A DNA stretch of 64,000 bases, taken from Gimesia chilikensis (lineage in GTDB: Bacteria; Planctomycetota; Planctomycetia; Planctomycetales; Planctomycetaceae). Within the stretch, counting starts at the first letter, position 1. The number at the start of each line of letters is the position of its first letter. Below are positions 43,976 through 53,523 of this stretch, piece by piece. The translations under genes were made by a program, and so were the position numbers. The notes under the pieces are model-generated. The model saw only the letters and a program-made list of their open reading frames with translations, had not been told where the DNA came from and did not search any database. The stretch covers positions 149,805-213,804 of the forward strand of contig NZ_VTSR01000014.1 in the NCBI RefSeq assembly GCF_008329715.1. The letters are read 5' to 3'.

Positions 43976-44992
43976 TCAGTCCAGCAGCAGGTCCGCGATC
44001 ACCGCCCGGTGATCCGTATCTTCCGCTCGCTGAGCGACGACGCGGACTGGCTGATAGCGAGTGCCGCACCGCACCTGGTCTATCCGCAGGAAGGGAACCG
44101 CGTTGGTAATCGTGCAGCCCCAGCCCGCTCCTGCGCTCGTAAATGCATCGCGGAGCCGTGGCGGCAGTTCCCGGAATACGGGATCCCGTGGATTGACGTT
44201 GAAGTCCCCGCCCACGATCAGTGGCAGGTCTGCAGGAAGCTCTGCGAGTCGGCGACTGAGTGTACGCAGTTCGTCCCGCTGCAGAATCCGCTGATCGCGA
44301 TACGCACGCCAGCATTCCGGGTTCCACAGATCTGACCGGAATGGAGGCGGTGTGAGTCGTAGCGAAACCACGGCGATCTCGCGGCCCGTCTGCAGGCGCA
44401 CTTTGCCGATCACAAAGCTGACCGTCGATGCCAGCGGCTGGATCGGCGTGCGACTCAAAATCGAAGAATCCACACCCGCCAGCAGGCCTGCATTCTCTCC
44501 CAGGAGTGGCTGGCTGATGTCGCGGAGTTGAATCACACTCGGCGTTTCCTGGATCAGAATCAGGTCCGCCTCATATTGTTCGAGTGCCGCCACCGCGCGA
44601 CTGCTGCCATGTGCATTGAGTGAGATAACCCGCAATGGAACCCGCTCTCCCGCCTGTGTGCGCCAGGCCGGATCAGCACTCTTCCAGATCCCACGCCAGA
44701 GACTGAGCGGCGTATCCGCAAACACCACCAGGAAGAGGAACCAGAGCCCGATCGAAGCCAGGGCGAAACGTCTGCGTTTCGCCCGTAACAACATCAGCGC
44801 CAGTCCCACACCACAGCCAAACCAGCACCAGCTCGGATAAACCGTCACCGCAGCACACGCATCCGGCTGCCAGGCATAACAGACACTGAGTCCGATCCAC
44901 AGTAGTACCGTGATGGCGGCAGTGATCCGCGCGACAACCCGATCCAGCCTGCTGTCAGGGCGGGACTCAGATTGATGCGTAGTCTCGATCAT
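43976..44992 (-). CDS. Membrane-anchored endonuclease/exonuclease/phosphatase family protein
   Basis: A 338-residue protein with three N-terminal hydrophobic segments (about 23-42, 49-70 and 76-92) and an EEP domain outside or at the membrane. The EEP core shows RVISLNAHGSS (Asn of the active site), LILIQETPS (Glu metal ligand), LPLIVGGDFNVNPRDP (GDFN motif) and a terminal DHRAVIADL (catalytic D-H). This layout resembles VanJ-like/YafD-type EEP proteins; the substrate may be a phospholipid, lipid-pyrophosphate or nucleic acid. Single gene. Confidence 0.8.
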   Translation of the reverse strand: MIETTHQSESRPDSRLDRVVARITAAITVLLWIGLSVCYAWQPDACAAVTVYPSWCWFGCGVGLALMLLRAKRRRFALASIGLWFLFLVVFADTPLSLWRGIWKSADPAWRTQAGERVPLRVISLNAHGSSRAVAALEQYEADLILIQETPSVIQLRDISQPLLGENAGLLAGVDSSILSRTPIQPLASTVSFVIGKVRLQTGREIAVVSLRLTPPPFRSDLWNPECWRAYRDQRILQRDELRTLSRRLAELPADLPLIVGGDFNVNPRDPVFRELPPRLRDAFTSAGAGWGCTITNAVPFLRIDQVRCGTRYQPVRVVAQRAEDTDHRAVIADLLLD

Positions 44993-45122
44993 ATTGGGAC
45001 AGACTTGATTTCAGCAGAGACGATAGACGGAAGAAACAGTCTCTGAAATTATAAAGCCTGCAGTCATCAACGTCAGTAGGGAATGAAGAGTTTTCGTGCC
45101 CACTTCAATTCCGTTGTTCTAC

Positions 45123-46604
45123 CTACTCATGCAGCGGCGGTGCCTGATCCTCGAACACGTTTTTCCCCGCTTTGTTCTTGGTGATCGTGAATTGATCGTA
45201 CAATTTGCCGGTCACCGTTTTGGCCTGATAGACCAGACGATCCTGCTCGACGGTAATCACCTGATACAACTGCTTGCCCTGGGCGCGGCGGCGGAAGGGA
45301 TCTGTCTGAATCGCTTCGGCGGGGTACTGCTTTAATTCATACATCTTCGGGCCACTGACGGAGACCACATACACGGGGCCGCCCGACTGATCCGCCACCC
45401 GCAGGCCGGTCGCCACGTTCTCTTCGGTTTCGAGTTGACGACTCAACTGCAGCGATATCGGTCCGGTCCGTCCGTAGCTGTGATCGTGTCCCTGCAGGAC
45501 GAGGTCCACATGATACTTTTCATACAGCCGCTGCCAGGTCTTACGGAGTTCGGGATTATCGCGTTTCACGCTGGAGGAATAGATCGGGTGATGGTGCGTC
45601 AGAATCGTCCAGCGATTCGGGTTGTCGCTTAAGACTTTCTTCAGCCACTCGGTCTGGGCTTCAATCTCCCGGTTCGAATCCAGGCCGATGATCCGCACGC
45701 CCTGTACGTCGACGTAGAATATATTTTCTATAGAACCCTTTGGCCCGTTATCGGGGAACTCAAAGCGTTGTCCCCAGCGACGGCTGAGTGTCTTGGGCAG
45801 CGACTCCTCCCCCTCAGGTTTCTCCGCAAACGGATCGCGCGCATATTCGTGATTGCCGGGGACCGCCAGTTGGGGGATTGAAGAAAAGATGCCACTGCCG
45901 GCGTAAAACCATTCGCCCCATTCCTGGTCGTGATTGCCATGATTTACCAGATCGCCGGCATGCAGCATGAAAGTCATCCGCGGGGCATCGCGGTACGATT
46001 CCCGAATCAGCCGCGACCAGTGACTTTTTACATCGTTCTGTGCATCGCCGACGTACACAAACCGGACCGGCGCCACCACGTCTCCTGTCGATTTCTGTGC
46101 AGTGCGATACTGAGTCCATTCACTCCAGGCGTACTCCGCAGTCAGCGGTTCCACGTCTTCCTGATCTGCTTTGGAAAGCGGAACAGTTCTGCGGCTGCCC
46201 ACGCGATAGACGTATAACGTGTTCGGCTTCAGATCTTTAAAAGTCGCAGCATGCATGTGCACGGTTCCCAGGTTCGTTTTGAGAGGCGACGTCTTACCCG
46301 GGATGAGACGGGCCTGCTTAACGAACTGCGGGCCCGCTTCGGCGGGCGCAATTTCAGCAACCGCATCGGCTCCCGCTTTACTCCGCCAGGTGACGGAAAA
46401 GGAGCGGGCAGGGTCCTGCTTCCACGAAAGCAGAATGCGGTCCGGTACATCGGTGGCGACCGGCAGCGTCGGCTCGACAATCATCTTCTCGTAGTTTTTC
46501 TTATGTTCCCAGCGGGATTTCTCTTCACCCAGGACAGGAAGAGTCAGACTGCAGCAGACTGTCAACAGACACAGACAGGAAGTCAATTTCAACACGGGAC
46601 GCAT
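45123..46604 (-). CDS. Secreted purple-acid-phosphatase-like metallophosphatase
   Basis: A 493-residue exported protein with a signal peptide (about 1-27, ending VLGE), an N-terminal fibronectin-like domain (about 55-160, with [19 protein letters not shown]) and a calcineurin-like phosphoesterase domain. Metal-ligand motifs run in order: [40 protein letters not shown] and [10 protein letters not shown]. Purple acid phosphatases hydrolyse phosphate esters with a mixed metal centre. The likely role is scavenging phosphate from organic matter. No Pho box was recognised. Confidence 0.88.
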   Translation of the reverse strand: MRPVLKLTSCLCLLTVCCSLTLPVLGEEKSRWEHKKNYEKMIVEPTLPVATDVPDRILLSWKQDPARSFSVTWRSKAGADAVAEIAPAEAGPQFVKQARLIPGKTSPLKTNLGTVHMHAATFKDLKPNTLYVYRVGSRRTVPLSKADQEDVEPLTAEYAWSEWTQYRTAQKSTGDVVAPVRFVYVGDAQNDVKSHWSRLIRESYRDAPRMTFMLHAGDLVNHGNHDQEWGEWFYAGSGIFSSIPQLAVPGNHEYARDPFAEKPEGEESLPKTLSRRWGQRFEFPDNGPKGSIENIFYVDVQGVRIIGLDSNREIEAQTEWLKKVLSDNPNRWTILTHHHPIYSSSVKRDNPELRKTWQRLYEKYHVDLVLQGHDHSYGRTGPISLQLSRQLETEENVATGLRVADQSGGPVYVVSVSGPKMYELKQYPAEAIQTDPFRRRAQGKQLYQVITVEQDRLVYQAKTVTGKLYDQFTITKNKAGKNVFEDQAPPLHE

Positions 46605-46836
46605 CTTTCTGATTTCGAATCAACGGGTTCGCTTATGCAGGTACGATTTGAATTCCGGGCGGGAAACGATCCAGGATTGAAAACCACTCAACCGATGCTG
46701 GATCGTTCGGAATCAGATGAGTGTAACAGATCGGGAGACGGGAATAATGAATCTTGTGTTATAAATCGGCAGAGATCTGCTATTATGATTGCGATCTCTG
46801 TTCCCCCAGTCCAGCAACAGCTCACAGGATGACTGC

Positions 46837-47298
46837 ATGGCCCACAATGACGATATCAAGCAACTGTTGAATCAGGCCGACGCTTTCATCGCCGGCGGAC
46901 AGTCGGACGAAATGATCGCAGCCGCTGAGGCTCGGCTGGGAGTCACCTTTCCTGCTTCCTTCCGCGCGTACCTGTCGCAGTGGGGGAATCTGAGTTTTAA
47001 CGGCTATGAATACTACGGCCTGACGCGGAATACTGATTTCGATCACTCCGGCATTCCCAACTGTGTCTGGTTTACCTTACGCAAACGGGAACAGATCGGG
47101 CTGCCGGCATCCTTGGTCATTTTCCGCAACGAAAACGATGAGCAGTATTTTTGTCTCGATACCGCTCAGAGACGAAGCGACAACGAGTGCCCCGTCATCA
47201 TCTGGGATCACATCGCTGGCGAAATCTCACAGACCCTGAACGCGAGTTTCAGCGAATTTCTGCAGGAAGAACTGACCGAGTGGCTCGATGAAATGTGA
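46837..47298 (+). CDS. SUKH (SMI1/KNR4) family immunity-type protein
   Basis: A 153-residue SUKH-1 protein. The signature is complete: an N-terminal helix AAEARLGVTFPASFRAYLSQ followed by WGNLSFNGYEYYGL, then the FRNENDEQYFCLDTAQ strand pair and a C-terminal helix FSEFLQEELTEWL. SUKH proteins bind and neutralise toxins of polymorphic toxin systems, or serve as general binding scaffolds. No toxin gene lies next to it, so it is an orphan. The ATG at 46837, just after AGGAT, is preferred over one 16 codons upstream. Confidence 0.88.
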   Translation: MAHNDDIKQLLNQADAFIAGGQSDEMIAAAEARLGVTFPASFRAYLSQWGNLSFNGYEYYGLTRNTDFDHSGIPNCVWFTLRKREQIGLPASLVIFRNENDEQYFCLDTAQRRSDNECPVIIWDHIAGEISQTLNASFSEFLQEELTEWLDEM

Positions 47299-47434
47299 TG
47301 CGTTCTGCTTTTCTGTTAGTTCTGATGAACCTTTGGAGTACAGGGCGGGATCAGATTTTCAATGAATCACTCTGAGGAATTTAGTAGTATAGCATTTCCC
47401 TCATTACAGATCATGGAACTACAGGAGCACAGCG

Positions 47435-47833
47435 ATGGTCTTTCTGGATATATTGAAAAATAATGCAGGGGTGTTTCTTGTTCCCTTTGTGAATAAACCT
47501 CAGGGAGCGAGCGTGGCCCGGGGAAAACTGCAGCGTTTTTCGGAAGAGTCGTTTCTCTCAACCGGCGGGACTGCGGTGGTCAAGATCGTGAACGACTTCT
47601 ATACCCTTCCCTGGGAAGATACGGAACCTTCCGAATTATATAACGAAATGACTTCTCAAGCCCGCAACGCGTTTCTCAAAAAGTCTCTGAAGTTAGTTGT
47701 TGTGGGCAAAAAAGGGACCGGCCAGATCCAGCTGGCTACCGAAGCAAACGATCGATCAGAACCGCTTTCTCTGGACGAACCGGATCTGATTGCTTCCGAG
47801 ATTCTGAAATGGTTTGATTTCAAATTTCGATAA
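47435..47833 (+). CDS. Hypothetical protein
   Basis: A 132-residue soluble protein starting MVFLDILKNNAGVFLVPFVN. A strand-rich first half is followed by the phrase LPWEDTEPSELYNEM and a helical C-terminal end EILKWFDFKF. No family recognised. It lies 137 bases after the SUKH gene and 105 bases before another small gene on the same strand, so it may be part of an immunity-type gene group. Confidence 0.5.
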   Translation: MVFLDILKNNAGVFLVPFVNKPQGASVARGKLQRFSEESFLSTGGTAVVKIVNDFYTLPWEDTEPSELYNEMTSQARNAFLKKSLKLVVVGKKGTGQIQLATEANDRSEPLSLDEPDLIASEILKWFDFKFR

Positions 47834-47937
47834 ATACTAAAAGAGATGACTTAGACTCTGCGGACAGCGTTGTTTAAAGAGTGAGGCCAGCGATTGAATC
47901 ATATGGTATCAAGCCAACCATAGAAGGAGAGCCAGTC

Positions 47938-48273
47938 ATGGACATCAGCGATGCAGAGCTGATTCTGCGCGACGCTACAATTAATAGCGATGGTACCTAC
48001 ACGATTCTTCGGCTGGGGCAGGATCCGGGAGTCGAAGCGCTGCATTCTTTGTATTCCGCTCTGCATCTGATTCGCCGAAGATATGCCGATGACCAATACA
48101 TACCACATCAGATTGCCTATTACTGTGGCATTATTCTGAATTTCGCTAGCGAATGCCTGCAAAACTTGAAGTCGACAGGGGCAGCAAAACATCTGTTTCA
48201 TTCCGTATATGATCTGGAAATGGCAGCTTTTAATACATTGGCTGGTAGGATTGCTGACGAATGGAGTGTTTAA
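47938..48273 (+). CDS. Small hypothetical helical protein
   Basis: A 111-residue protein starting MDISDAELILRDATINSDGT. AGAAGGAGA ends eight bases before the ATG at 47938, fixing the start. After a short strand (TYTILRLGQDPG) the rest is helical (ALHSLYSALHLIRRRYADDQ and on). No family recognised. It could be an immunity or chaperone-like protein by context only. Convergent with the sulfatase gene. Confidence 0.5.
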   Translation: MDISDAELILRDATINSDGTYTILRLGQDPGVEALHSLYSALHLIRRRYADDQYIPHQIAYYCGIILNFASECLQNLKSTGAAKHLFHSVYDLEMAAFNTLAGRIADEWSV

Positions 48274-48377
48274 ACAGCTTACTCCTGTCTATCACGCAGT
48301 TTGCAGGCGGAGTCGGTTTGCAATGGATTATAGAATCACATTGAGTGTGATCTTACGCAAAACTTACAGCGGCGATC

Positions 48378-49805
48378 TCACTTCCGCCGCTCTGGATTCT
48401 CCTGTGGAAAACTCGCATCGACGCCTTTCAGCCAGGCGTGCAACTGCTTCCACAACTGTTGTGCCTGCTCTGGTTTCTGTTTTGACAGATCGGTCGTCTC
48501 TGACGGATCCCGGCTGAGGTCATACAGCTCATTGCGATCGTCTTCGTAGTAATGAATCAGCTTCCAGTTCCCGGCCCGCATTGCGCTGGCGGGGGTGGTC
48601 GTCGGATAGTAATGCGGGTAATGGAAGTGTAGCCGGTCCCGTTTTAGTTTCTGAGTTGAACCTGTGAGCAGCGGCTTCAGCGAAACCCCGTCCCGCTGTT
48701 CCTGGTCTGCTTGCAGTTCCAGCAGGTCGATCAACGTCGGGTACAGGTCTGATGTCACTACCGGTTCCGCGGAGACACTCCCCGCCGTCGTCACGCCCGG
48801 CCAGCGGACGAGCAGGGGAATGCGGATTCCCCCCTCATACAGCGACCCTTTCCCCGAACGGAGCGGGTGATTGTTCGTGACCGTCTTGCCTTCATACTGG
48901 TTGATGAAACCGCCGTTGTCCGACATCAGAAGCACCGCGGTATTGTCGGCCAGTTTCAACTCTTCCAGCGTTTTCAGAATCCGGCCCACGTTCTCATCCA
49001 GGCTGGCCACCATCGCTGCGTACTCCGCGTTTTGCCAGGGAGAGTCCGGCTGGATTTTTTTCTCGTACGCTTTCACCACATCCAGCTTTCCCTCGATGGG
49101 TGTGTGCACCGTGTGATAAGCCATGTTCAGAAAAAAGGGACGCTTACCGCTAGCCGATGATTTCAGCAGGCGGATCGCTTCGTCCGTCAGCCGATCGGTC
49201 AGGTAGTCGTCCTGGTCACTTCGCTCCAGCACTCCCGGCACATAACGGAACTCATGTCCGTAATGTCTGTCTCCGGCAAAGGGATAAAAGAACGTCTGCG
49301 GTGCGCCCCACAGTGTGCCGCCGATGTTGACTTCAAAGCCATGACTCTCAGGGTAAAAGCCCGCTTCCCCCAGATGCCATTTGCCCACGTGTAGCGTCCG
49401 GTAACCCGCCTGGTGCAGCCGTTCGGCGATCGTGGTTTCAGTATGCGTCAGGTTGGGTAGCGACTTCCCTTCGATCAGCGGCCGCTTTGTTTTGCGGTGC
49501 GACTTGGCCTGTTCGTGCCAGACGGTCATCTTCAGCCGGGCCGGATTCTTGCCCGTCATCAGCGAGGCCCGTGTCGGACTGCAGACCGGCGACGCCGCGT
49601 ACGCCTGCGTGAACTTCATGCTCTCTTGCGCCAGTCGATCAATGTGCGGCGTCTGGTGTAACGTATTCCCGTAACAGGCCAGATCGTGGGCACCGAGATC
49701 ATCGACGATAATATAGACCACATTCAACGGTGCCGCGGTCACAACCATAGGCACGGCCAGCAGAAACACCACAAACCAGAACACTCTCCCGGCGAAGCGC
49801 ACCAT
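48378..49805 (-). CDS. Secreted sulfatase
   Basis: A 475-residue type I sulfatase with a signal peptide (about 1-25, ending VTAA). The formylglycine site CSPTRAS is intact (C75), metal-ligand Asp pair D35-D36 is in YIIVDDLG, and the later LLMSDNGG completes the metal site; HVGKWHLG and MAYHTVHTP are also standard. The Cys is oxidised to formylglycine by a separate enzyme not in this window. Planctomycetes use such enzymes to remove sulfate from marine polysaccharides; the exact substrate cannot be read. A short inverted repeat (AGCGGCG/CGCCGCT) overlaps the stop. Confidence 0.93.
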   Translation of the reverse strand: MVRFAGRVFWFVVFLLAVPMVVTAAPLNVVYIIVDDLGAHDLACYGNTLHQTPHIDRLAQESMKFTQAYAASPVCSPTRASLMTGKNPARLKMTVWHEQAKSHRKTKRPLIEGKSLPNLTHTETTIAERLHQAGYRTLHVGKWHLGEAGFYPESHGFEVNIGGTLWGAPQTFFYPFAGDRHYGHEFRYVPGVLERSDQDDYLTDRLTDEAIRLLKSSASGKRPFFLNMAYHTVHTPIEGKLDVVKAYEKKIQPDSPWQNAEYAAMVASLDENVGRILKTLEELKLADNTAVLLMSDNGGFINQYEGKTVTNNHPLRSGKGSLYEGGIRIPLLVRWPGVTTAGSVSAEPVVTSDLYPTLIDLLELQADQEQRDGVSLKPLLTGSTQKLKRDRLHFHYPHYYPTTTPASAMRAGNWKLIHYYEDDRNELYDLSRDPSETTDLSKQKPEQAQQLWKQLHAWLKGVDASFPQENPERRK

Positions 49806-50098
49806 CGGGGACTCCTCTGTCGTTTACATAACTCGTTGAAAAGAAAGTCAATTCGGCAGCAATCTGAATTTTAACCGAACGTGGAGTGGTTCGCGAATGA
49901 AATGACAACGAGCGCCCGCTCTCTGACAATTCAGTTCGTGACAGATCAGCAAGCAGGCTGCGCGGTCAGAAACCAGTATTTCCACCAGATCGGGCCGATC
50001 AGGCACTGGCATGTGTTTTGCGACAGTCTGTCACACAGAGGCGATTGCGGCTGTAGCCGCTTTAAAAAGAATCCCTCACCAACAAAAAGGAGAACGCC

Positions 50099-50566
50099 AT
50101 GAAATATGTAACCCCCTGTTGTCTGTGTCTCAGTCTGTTCCTGGTCGCTTGTGCGAACGAGGATACCTCTGAAACGGTTGTCGTGAAGAAGCCTGTTGCT
50201 GACCCGGTAACCGATGAGGATGTATCGCGGGAATTCGGCGAAGCCTACGACACCACCAAAGAGTTCACGCAGCAGAAGCACGATGAGTACGCGGCTAAGC
50301 TGGATGAGCAGCTCGAAGAACTGAACGCCAAAATCGACAAGCTGCAGGAGAAGGGCAGCGATCTCAAAGATGATGCGAAGGTCAAGTGGAACGAGCAGAT
50401 GGACGAGCTGAAAGTCCAGCGCGACCACGTAAGTGAGAAACTCGAAGAGTTTAACAACGCCTCTGCGGATGCCTGGGAAGGTCTCAAACAGGATCTGGAT
50501 ACCGCCTGGGAAAATCTGGAGAACTCCTTCGATAATGCTGAAAATGAAATTGACGAGGAAGTTTAA
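50099..50566 (+). CDS. Coiled-coil lipoprotein
   Basis: A 155-residue lipoprotein with a lipobox LVAC, giving lipidated C18. The mature chain is highly charged and helical with heptad spacing (DEQLEELNAKIDKLQEKGSD, then a long Glu/Lys-rich helix to the end), so a long coiled coil anchored to a membrane. AAAAAGGAG ends six bases upstream of the ATG. It resembles small bacterial coiled-coil lipoproteins in style; role may be envelope spacing or stabilisation (inference). The EEP-phospholipase pair follows after 68 bases. Confidence 0.7.
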   Translation: MKYVTPCCLCLSLFLVACANEDTSETVVVKKPVADPVTDEDVSREFGEAYDTTKEFTQQKHDEYAAKLDEQLEELNAKIDKLQEKGSDLKDDAKVKWNEQMDELKVQRDHVSEKLEEFNNASADAWEGLKQDLDTAWENLENSFDNAENEIDEEV

Positions 50567-50634
50567 CAGGAACTTCCGGAGACACCCGCTGGTCTCCCGT
50601 TGCGGTAGCTCAATAGCGCAGACGGAAGATCAGG

Positions 50635-51411
50635 GTGTCCTCTCTTGAAAGGGACAATGTGCAGAGAGACTCACTCCGCTTTGTGTCATACAATATTCAT
50701 TCGTGCCGCTCAGCCAGGCTGGAACCTTCTCTGGATGACGTGGTGGATGTGCTTGGTGATGCTCAGCCGGACGTGGTCGCTCTGCAGGAAGTTGATGTAA
50801 ATTGTCCCCGCACAGATCAAATCCATCAGGCAGAGGAAATCGGTCGGCAGTTGCAGATGACGCCGCACTTCTTCAGTCTGGTAGACTGGACCCGGTTTCA
50901 AAGTCGACACGAAAAGCAGGGACGCTACGGATTGGCTTTTCTGTCGCATAAAGACTTACGGCTGATCGATTCCCGGGAGTTTTACCTGCCTCTGCTGAGC
51001 CCGTTAAGCGAACCGCGGGGTGTCTTTCAGATACAGGCAGAGTGGCAGGGGAAATCGATCTCGATCCTGAACACGCATTTAAGCGTGCACCGCCGGGAAA
51101 ATCAGCTCCAGATGCAAGCCCTGTGTGAGTTGATTCAGCAGGCCGGTACCGAACACGAGGCATCGATCCTGCTGGGGGATTTCAATACAACCGGGCGGTC
51201 GCGGGCGATCAGAAGGCTTCGCACCCTGATGTCAGAGTGCATTCCGACAGGAAAGCCGCGTGCCACTTTCCCCAGCCGTTTTCCATTGCTACAATTAGAT
51301 CGTATTTTTACGGGCGGGGCTCTGGAACCTCAGCCCAGCCAGGTACTCGCCTCTCCGGGCGCGCGTCAAGCCTCTGATCATTTTCCTGTTCAAGTGGAAT
51401 TAAAACTTTAA
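50635..51411 (+). CDS. Endonuclease/exonuclease/phosphatase family protein
   Basis: A 258-residue EEP-fold phosphodiesterase. Visible motifs are RFVSYNIHSCR (active-site Asn), DVVALQEVDVN (Glu metal ligand), SISILNTHLSVH, SILLGDFNTTG (GDFN) and the closing ASDHFPVQVEL (catalytic D-H). Close in style to small soluble EEP proteins that act on phospholipids or nucleotides. The start may be GTG at 50635 or GTG at 50659 (AAAGGGA lies just before the latter). One base separates it from the phospholipase D gene, so they are co-transcribed; this pair is known in other bacteria, where both may process phospholipids. Confidence 0.85.
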   Translation: MSSLERDNVQRDSLRFVSYNIHSCRSARLEPSLDDVVDVLGDAQPDVVALQEVDVNCPRTDQIHQAEEIGRQLQMTPHFFSLVDWTRFQSRHEKQGRYGLAFLSHKDLRLIDSREFYLPLLSPLSEPRGVFQIQAEWQGKSISILNTHLSVHRRENQLQMQALCELIQQAGTEHEASILLGDFNTTGRSRAIRRLRTLMSECIPTGKPRATFPSRFPLLQLDRIFTGGALEPQPSQVLASPGARQASDHFPVQVELKL

Positions 51412-51412
51412 A

Positions 51413-53041
51413 ATGAGTCGAAGCAGTTCGGCCTCTTCCGTGCTTTCCTCTTTTCTGGTCCCTGCCAGCGGGCATCGATGCATACCGCTGAGTGAAGGAC
51501 TTTCTGCATTCGACTGCCGCAAACGACTGATCCGGCAGGCGCAGCATCGCATCTGGTTCAGTACCTTTCTCTGGCGGAATGACCGTGCGGGCAACTTCCT
51601 GGTCAACGAACTCGAACGCCGTGCCCGGGAAGGTGTGGAAGTACGGATCCTGCTCGACCATTGGGTCACGCTGCAATCAGAAGACTCAATTTTACCACGC
51701 CTGCGTCAGCTCGCAGCTTCGAGTGAGGTTGAAGTACGGCTGTTTAACCCCGTTGTAGAGAAGATGGAACCCGGGGATGTGGAAGTCATGTGGGCGGCGG
51801 CGCTTTCAGGCGAAACGTTGAACCGCCGGATGCACGGTAAAATCGCCTTGTTTGACGATGCCTGCGTCATCCTGGGAGGCCGCAATCTGGGTGACGAGTA
51901 TTTCGACATGCACCGTTTCCGCTGTTTTACCGATACGGAAATTCTGGTCAGCGGTCCCGTCGTCCCCGAAGCACACGACGCGTTTGCACGTTTCTGGGAT
52001 CACGATCTGAGTGTGAACCTGCTGGATTTCGCAACGGAGCAAGAGGCTGCCCCGGCACAGTCAGATACAAATACCACGGCCGATTTGCCGGAACCATTTT
52101 CGACTATCGCAGCAGAGTGTTGCCCCGACTATACCGCACGCCTCTTTGAACCTCGCTCAATCAAATTCTGTTATGATCAGCCTCATGTCGACACCCGGTT
52201 ACCCGACGAGACCGGGAACCGGCTGGAAGAGGCCCTGGCTTCCGCCCGGAAAAGTATTCATCTCACTTCGCCGATTACGATCTTTCCTCTTGCATGGTTC
52301 GAGCGACTGGAAAAACTGCGCGAACAAAACGACGCATTTCTGCTCTCGATTGTTACAAACAGCCTGGTTTCCACAGACAACCTTTACACCTATGCGGCGG
52401 GACTCAAACAACGAAAAAAGCTGCTCAACTTGTTCCACGCAAATCTGCATGAAATACGCGCAGTCCCCGAAGATGCAGTCGATGTCATTCCCAGCTTTCC
52501 AAGGCTTGCTGATGAGAATCAGAAAACGGACGAACAGCCGGCCTCCGGCTTTGGAGCCAATCCCTTTGAGTATGAGCAACTTCACACGACCCTGCACTGC
52601 AAGTATTTCATCATTGATGGCACAAAGACAGTACTTGGCTCACCCAATCTGGATCCCCGTTCGTTGTATATCAACACGGAACTGCTGCTGCTGATCGAAG
52701 ATGAAGCACTCAGCCAGTATTACCTGGAGCACCACAATCGGTTGCGGTATAACACGAACAGCTGGATCATCGCCCGTCGGCCGGACGAAACGCTCTGGAC
52801 CCGCTTAACGGGCCTGATTTCGTTCAAGCAGCCACGCGATGACGCCATCGGAGCGCATCGACCCGGCTACTGCTTCACCCCCGGGGAAGGCACCGTCAAA
52901 GAAATCCCCGATCCCCTGGCCGCCGATTTCTACGAACGCTACCAGGCCTGCGGCGTCTATCCGGGAATCAACGATTCCGACGAAAAAGTCGAACTCTTCC
53001 TGACCGAGAATCTGTCCTATCTGTTTCGCGATTCGTTGTAA
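51413..53041 (+). CDS. Phospholipase D / cardiolipin synthase-like protein
   Basis: A 542-residue protein with two HKD motifs. The first is H141-x-K143-x4-D148 in MHGKIALFDD followed by GGRNLGDEYFD; the second is H395-x-K397-x4-D402 in LHCKYFIIDG followed by GSPNLDPRS. Both are intact, so it should be active as a transferase or phosphodiesterase, as in cardiolipin synthase C or PLD-type proteins. There is no N-terminal membrane helix, unlike typical ClsA. It is coupled to the preceding EEP gene (1-base gap). Confidence 0.88.
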   Translation: MSRSSSASSVLSSFLVPASGHRCIPLSEGLSAFDCRKRLIRQAQHRIWFSTFLWRNDRAGNFLVNELERRAREGVEVRILLDHWVTLQSEDSILPRLRQLAASSEVEVRLFNPVVEKMEPGDVEVMWAAALSGETLNRRMHGKIALFDDACVILGGRNLGDEYFDMHRFRCFTDTEILVSGPVVPEAHDAFARFWDHDLSVNLLDFATEQEAAPAQSDTNTTADLPEPFSTIAAECCPDYTARLFEPRSIKFCYDQPHVDTRLPDETGNRLEEALASARKSIHLTSPITIFPLAWFERLEKLREQNDAFLLSIVTNSLVSTDNLYTYAAGLKQRKKLLNLFHANLHEIRAVPEDAVDVIPSFPRLADENQKTDEQPASGFGANPFEYEQLHTTLHCKYFIIDGTKTVLGSPNLDPRSLYINTELLLLIEDEALSQYYLEHHNRLRYNTNSWIIARRPDETLWTRLTGLISFKQPRDDAIGAHRPGYCFTPGEGTVKEIPDPLAADFYERYQACGVYPGINDSDEKVELFLTENLSYLFRDSL

Positions 53042-53124
53042 TGGTGGGAGTGGCACGTGTCTATCCCGTTGTAAAATTCTAAGATGAACTTGTTGAATCA
53101 ATCTTTAATCCAGATAGAACATCA

Positions 53125-53523
53125 ATGGAATTCGAGACTTCAGAAATTACTGTTTATGAATATCGTTGGGGACGGCGGCTGTGTGGTTTTGCTTTAACAA
53201 GAGATTCTGCGGTAGAAGGAGTACAGAATCATTATCTGTATGGAGAACGGGAAAATACTGAAGCTGACAGCTTCCTAGGGACGAAATGGGCGGAAAGTAA
53301 TGATGGTGATGGCTGGTGGATAGAGCCGAAAACTGTTTTCGCAGTGAAGCTTCCAGGGAATTTGAAGGGAAATTTTGCCGAAGGTGAAACGGCACACCTG
53401 ATCTGGCAATGCCCGCATTGTGGAGAATATTACTCAGATGATACTGCCGAGGACACAGCATCACCTCAATTAGTCTGTTGTTCCTGCAGCAGGGTTAAGA
53501 AATACTATCTGGTGGAATTCTAA
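53125..53523 (+). CDS. Small zinc-ribbon-type protein
   Basis: A 132-residue protein with CPHC at about 100-103 and CCSC about 20 residues later, which together fit a C-terminal zinc ribbon (CxxC...CxxC). The first 95 residues are beta-rich with several Trp and acidic patches. No family recognised. Its stop and the next gene's start overlap as TAATG, so the two are translationally coupled. Confidence 0.6.
   Translation: MEFETSEITVYEYRWGRRLCGFALTRDSAVEGVQNHYLYGERENTEADSFLGTKWAESNDGDGWWIEPKTVFAVKLPGNLKGNFAEGETAHLIWQCPHCGEYYSDDTAEDTASPQLVCCSCSRVKKYYLVEF

Noticed and set aside
43652..44335. A plus-strand frame covering the spacer and the 3' end of the EEP gene
   Set aside because: Half of it is antisense to the EEP gene, the rest has no protein-like features.
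50598..50650. A tRNA-like string (GCGGTAGCTCAATAGCGCAG)
   Set aside because: Only a D-arm-like part is present; no matching acceptor stem, anticodon arm or T arm follows.
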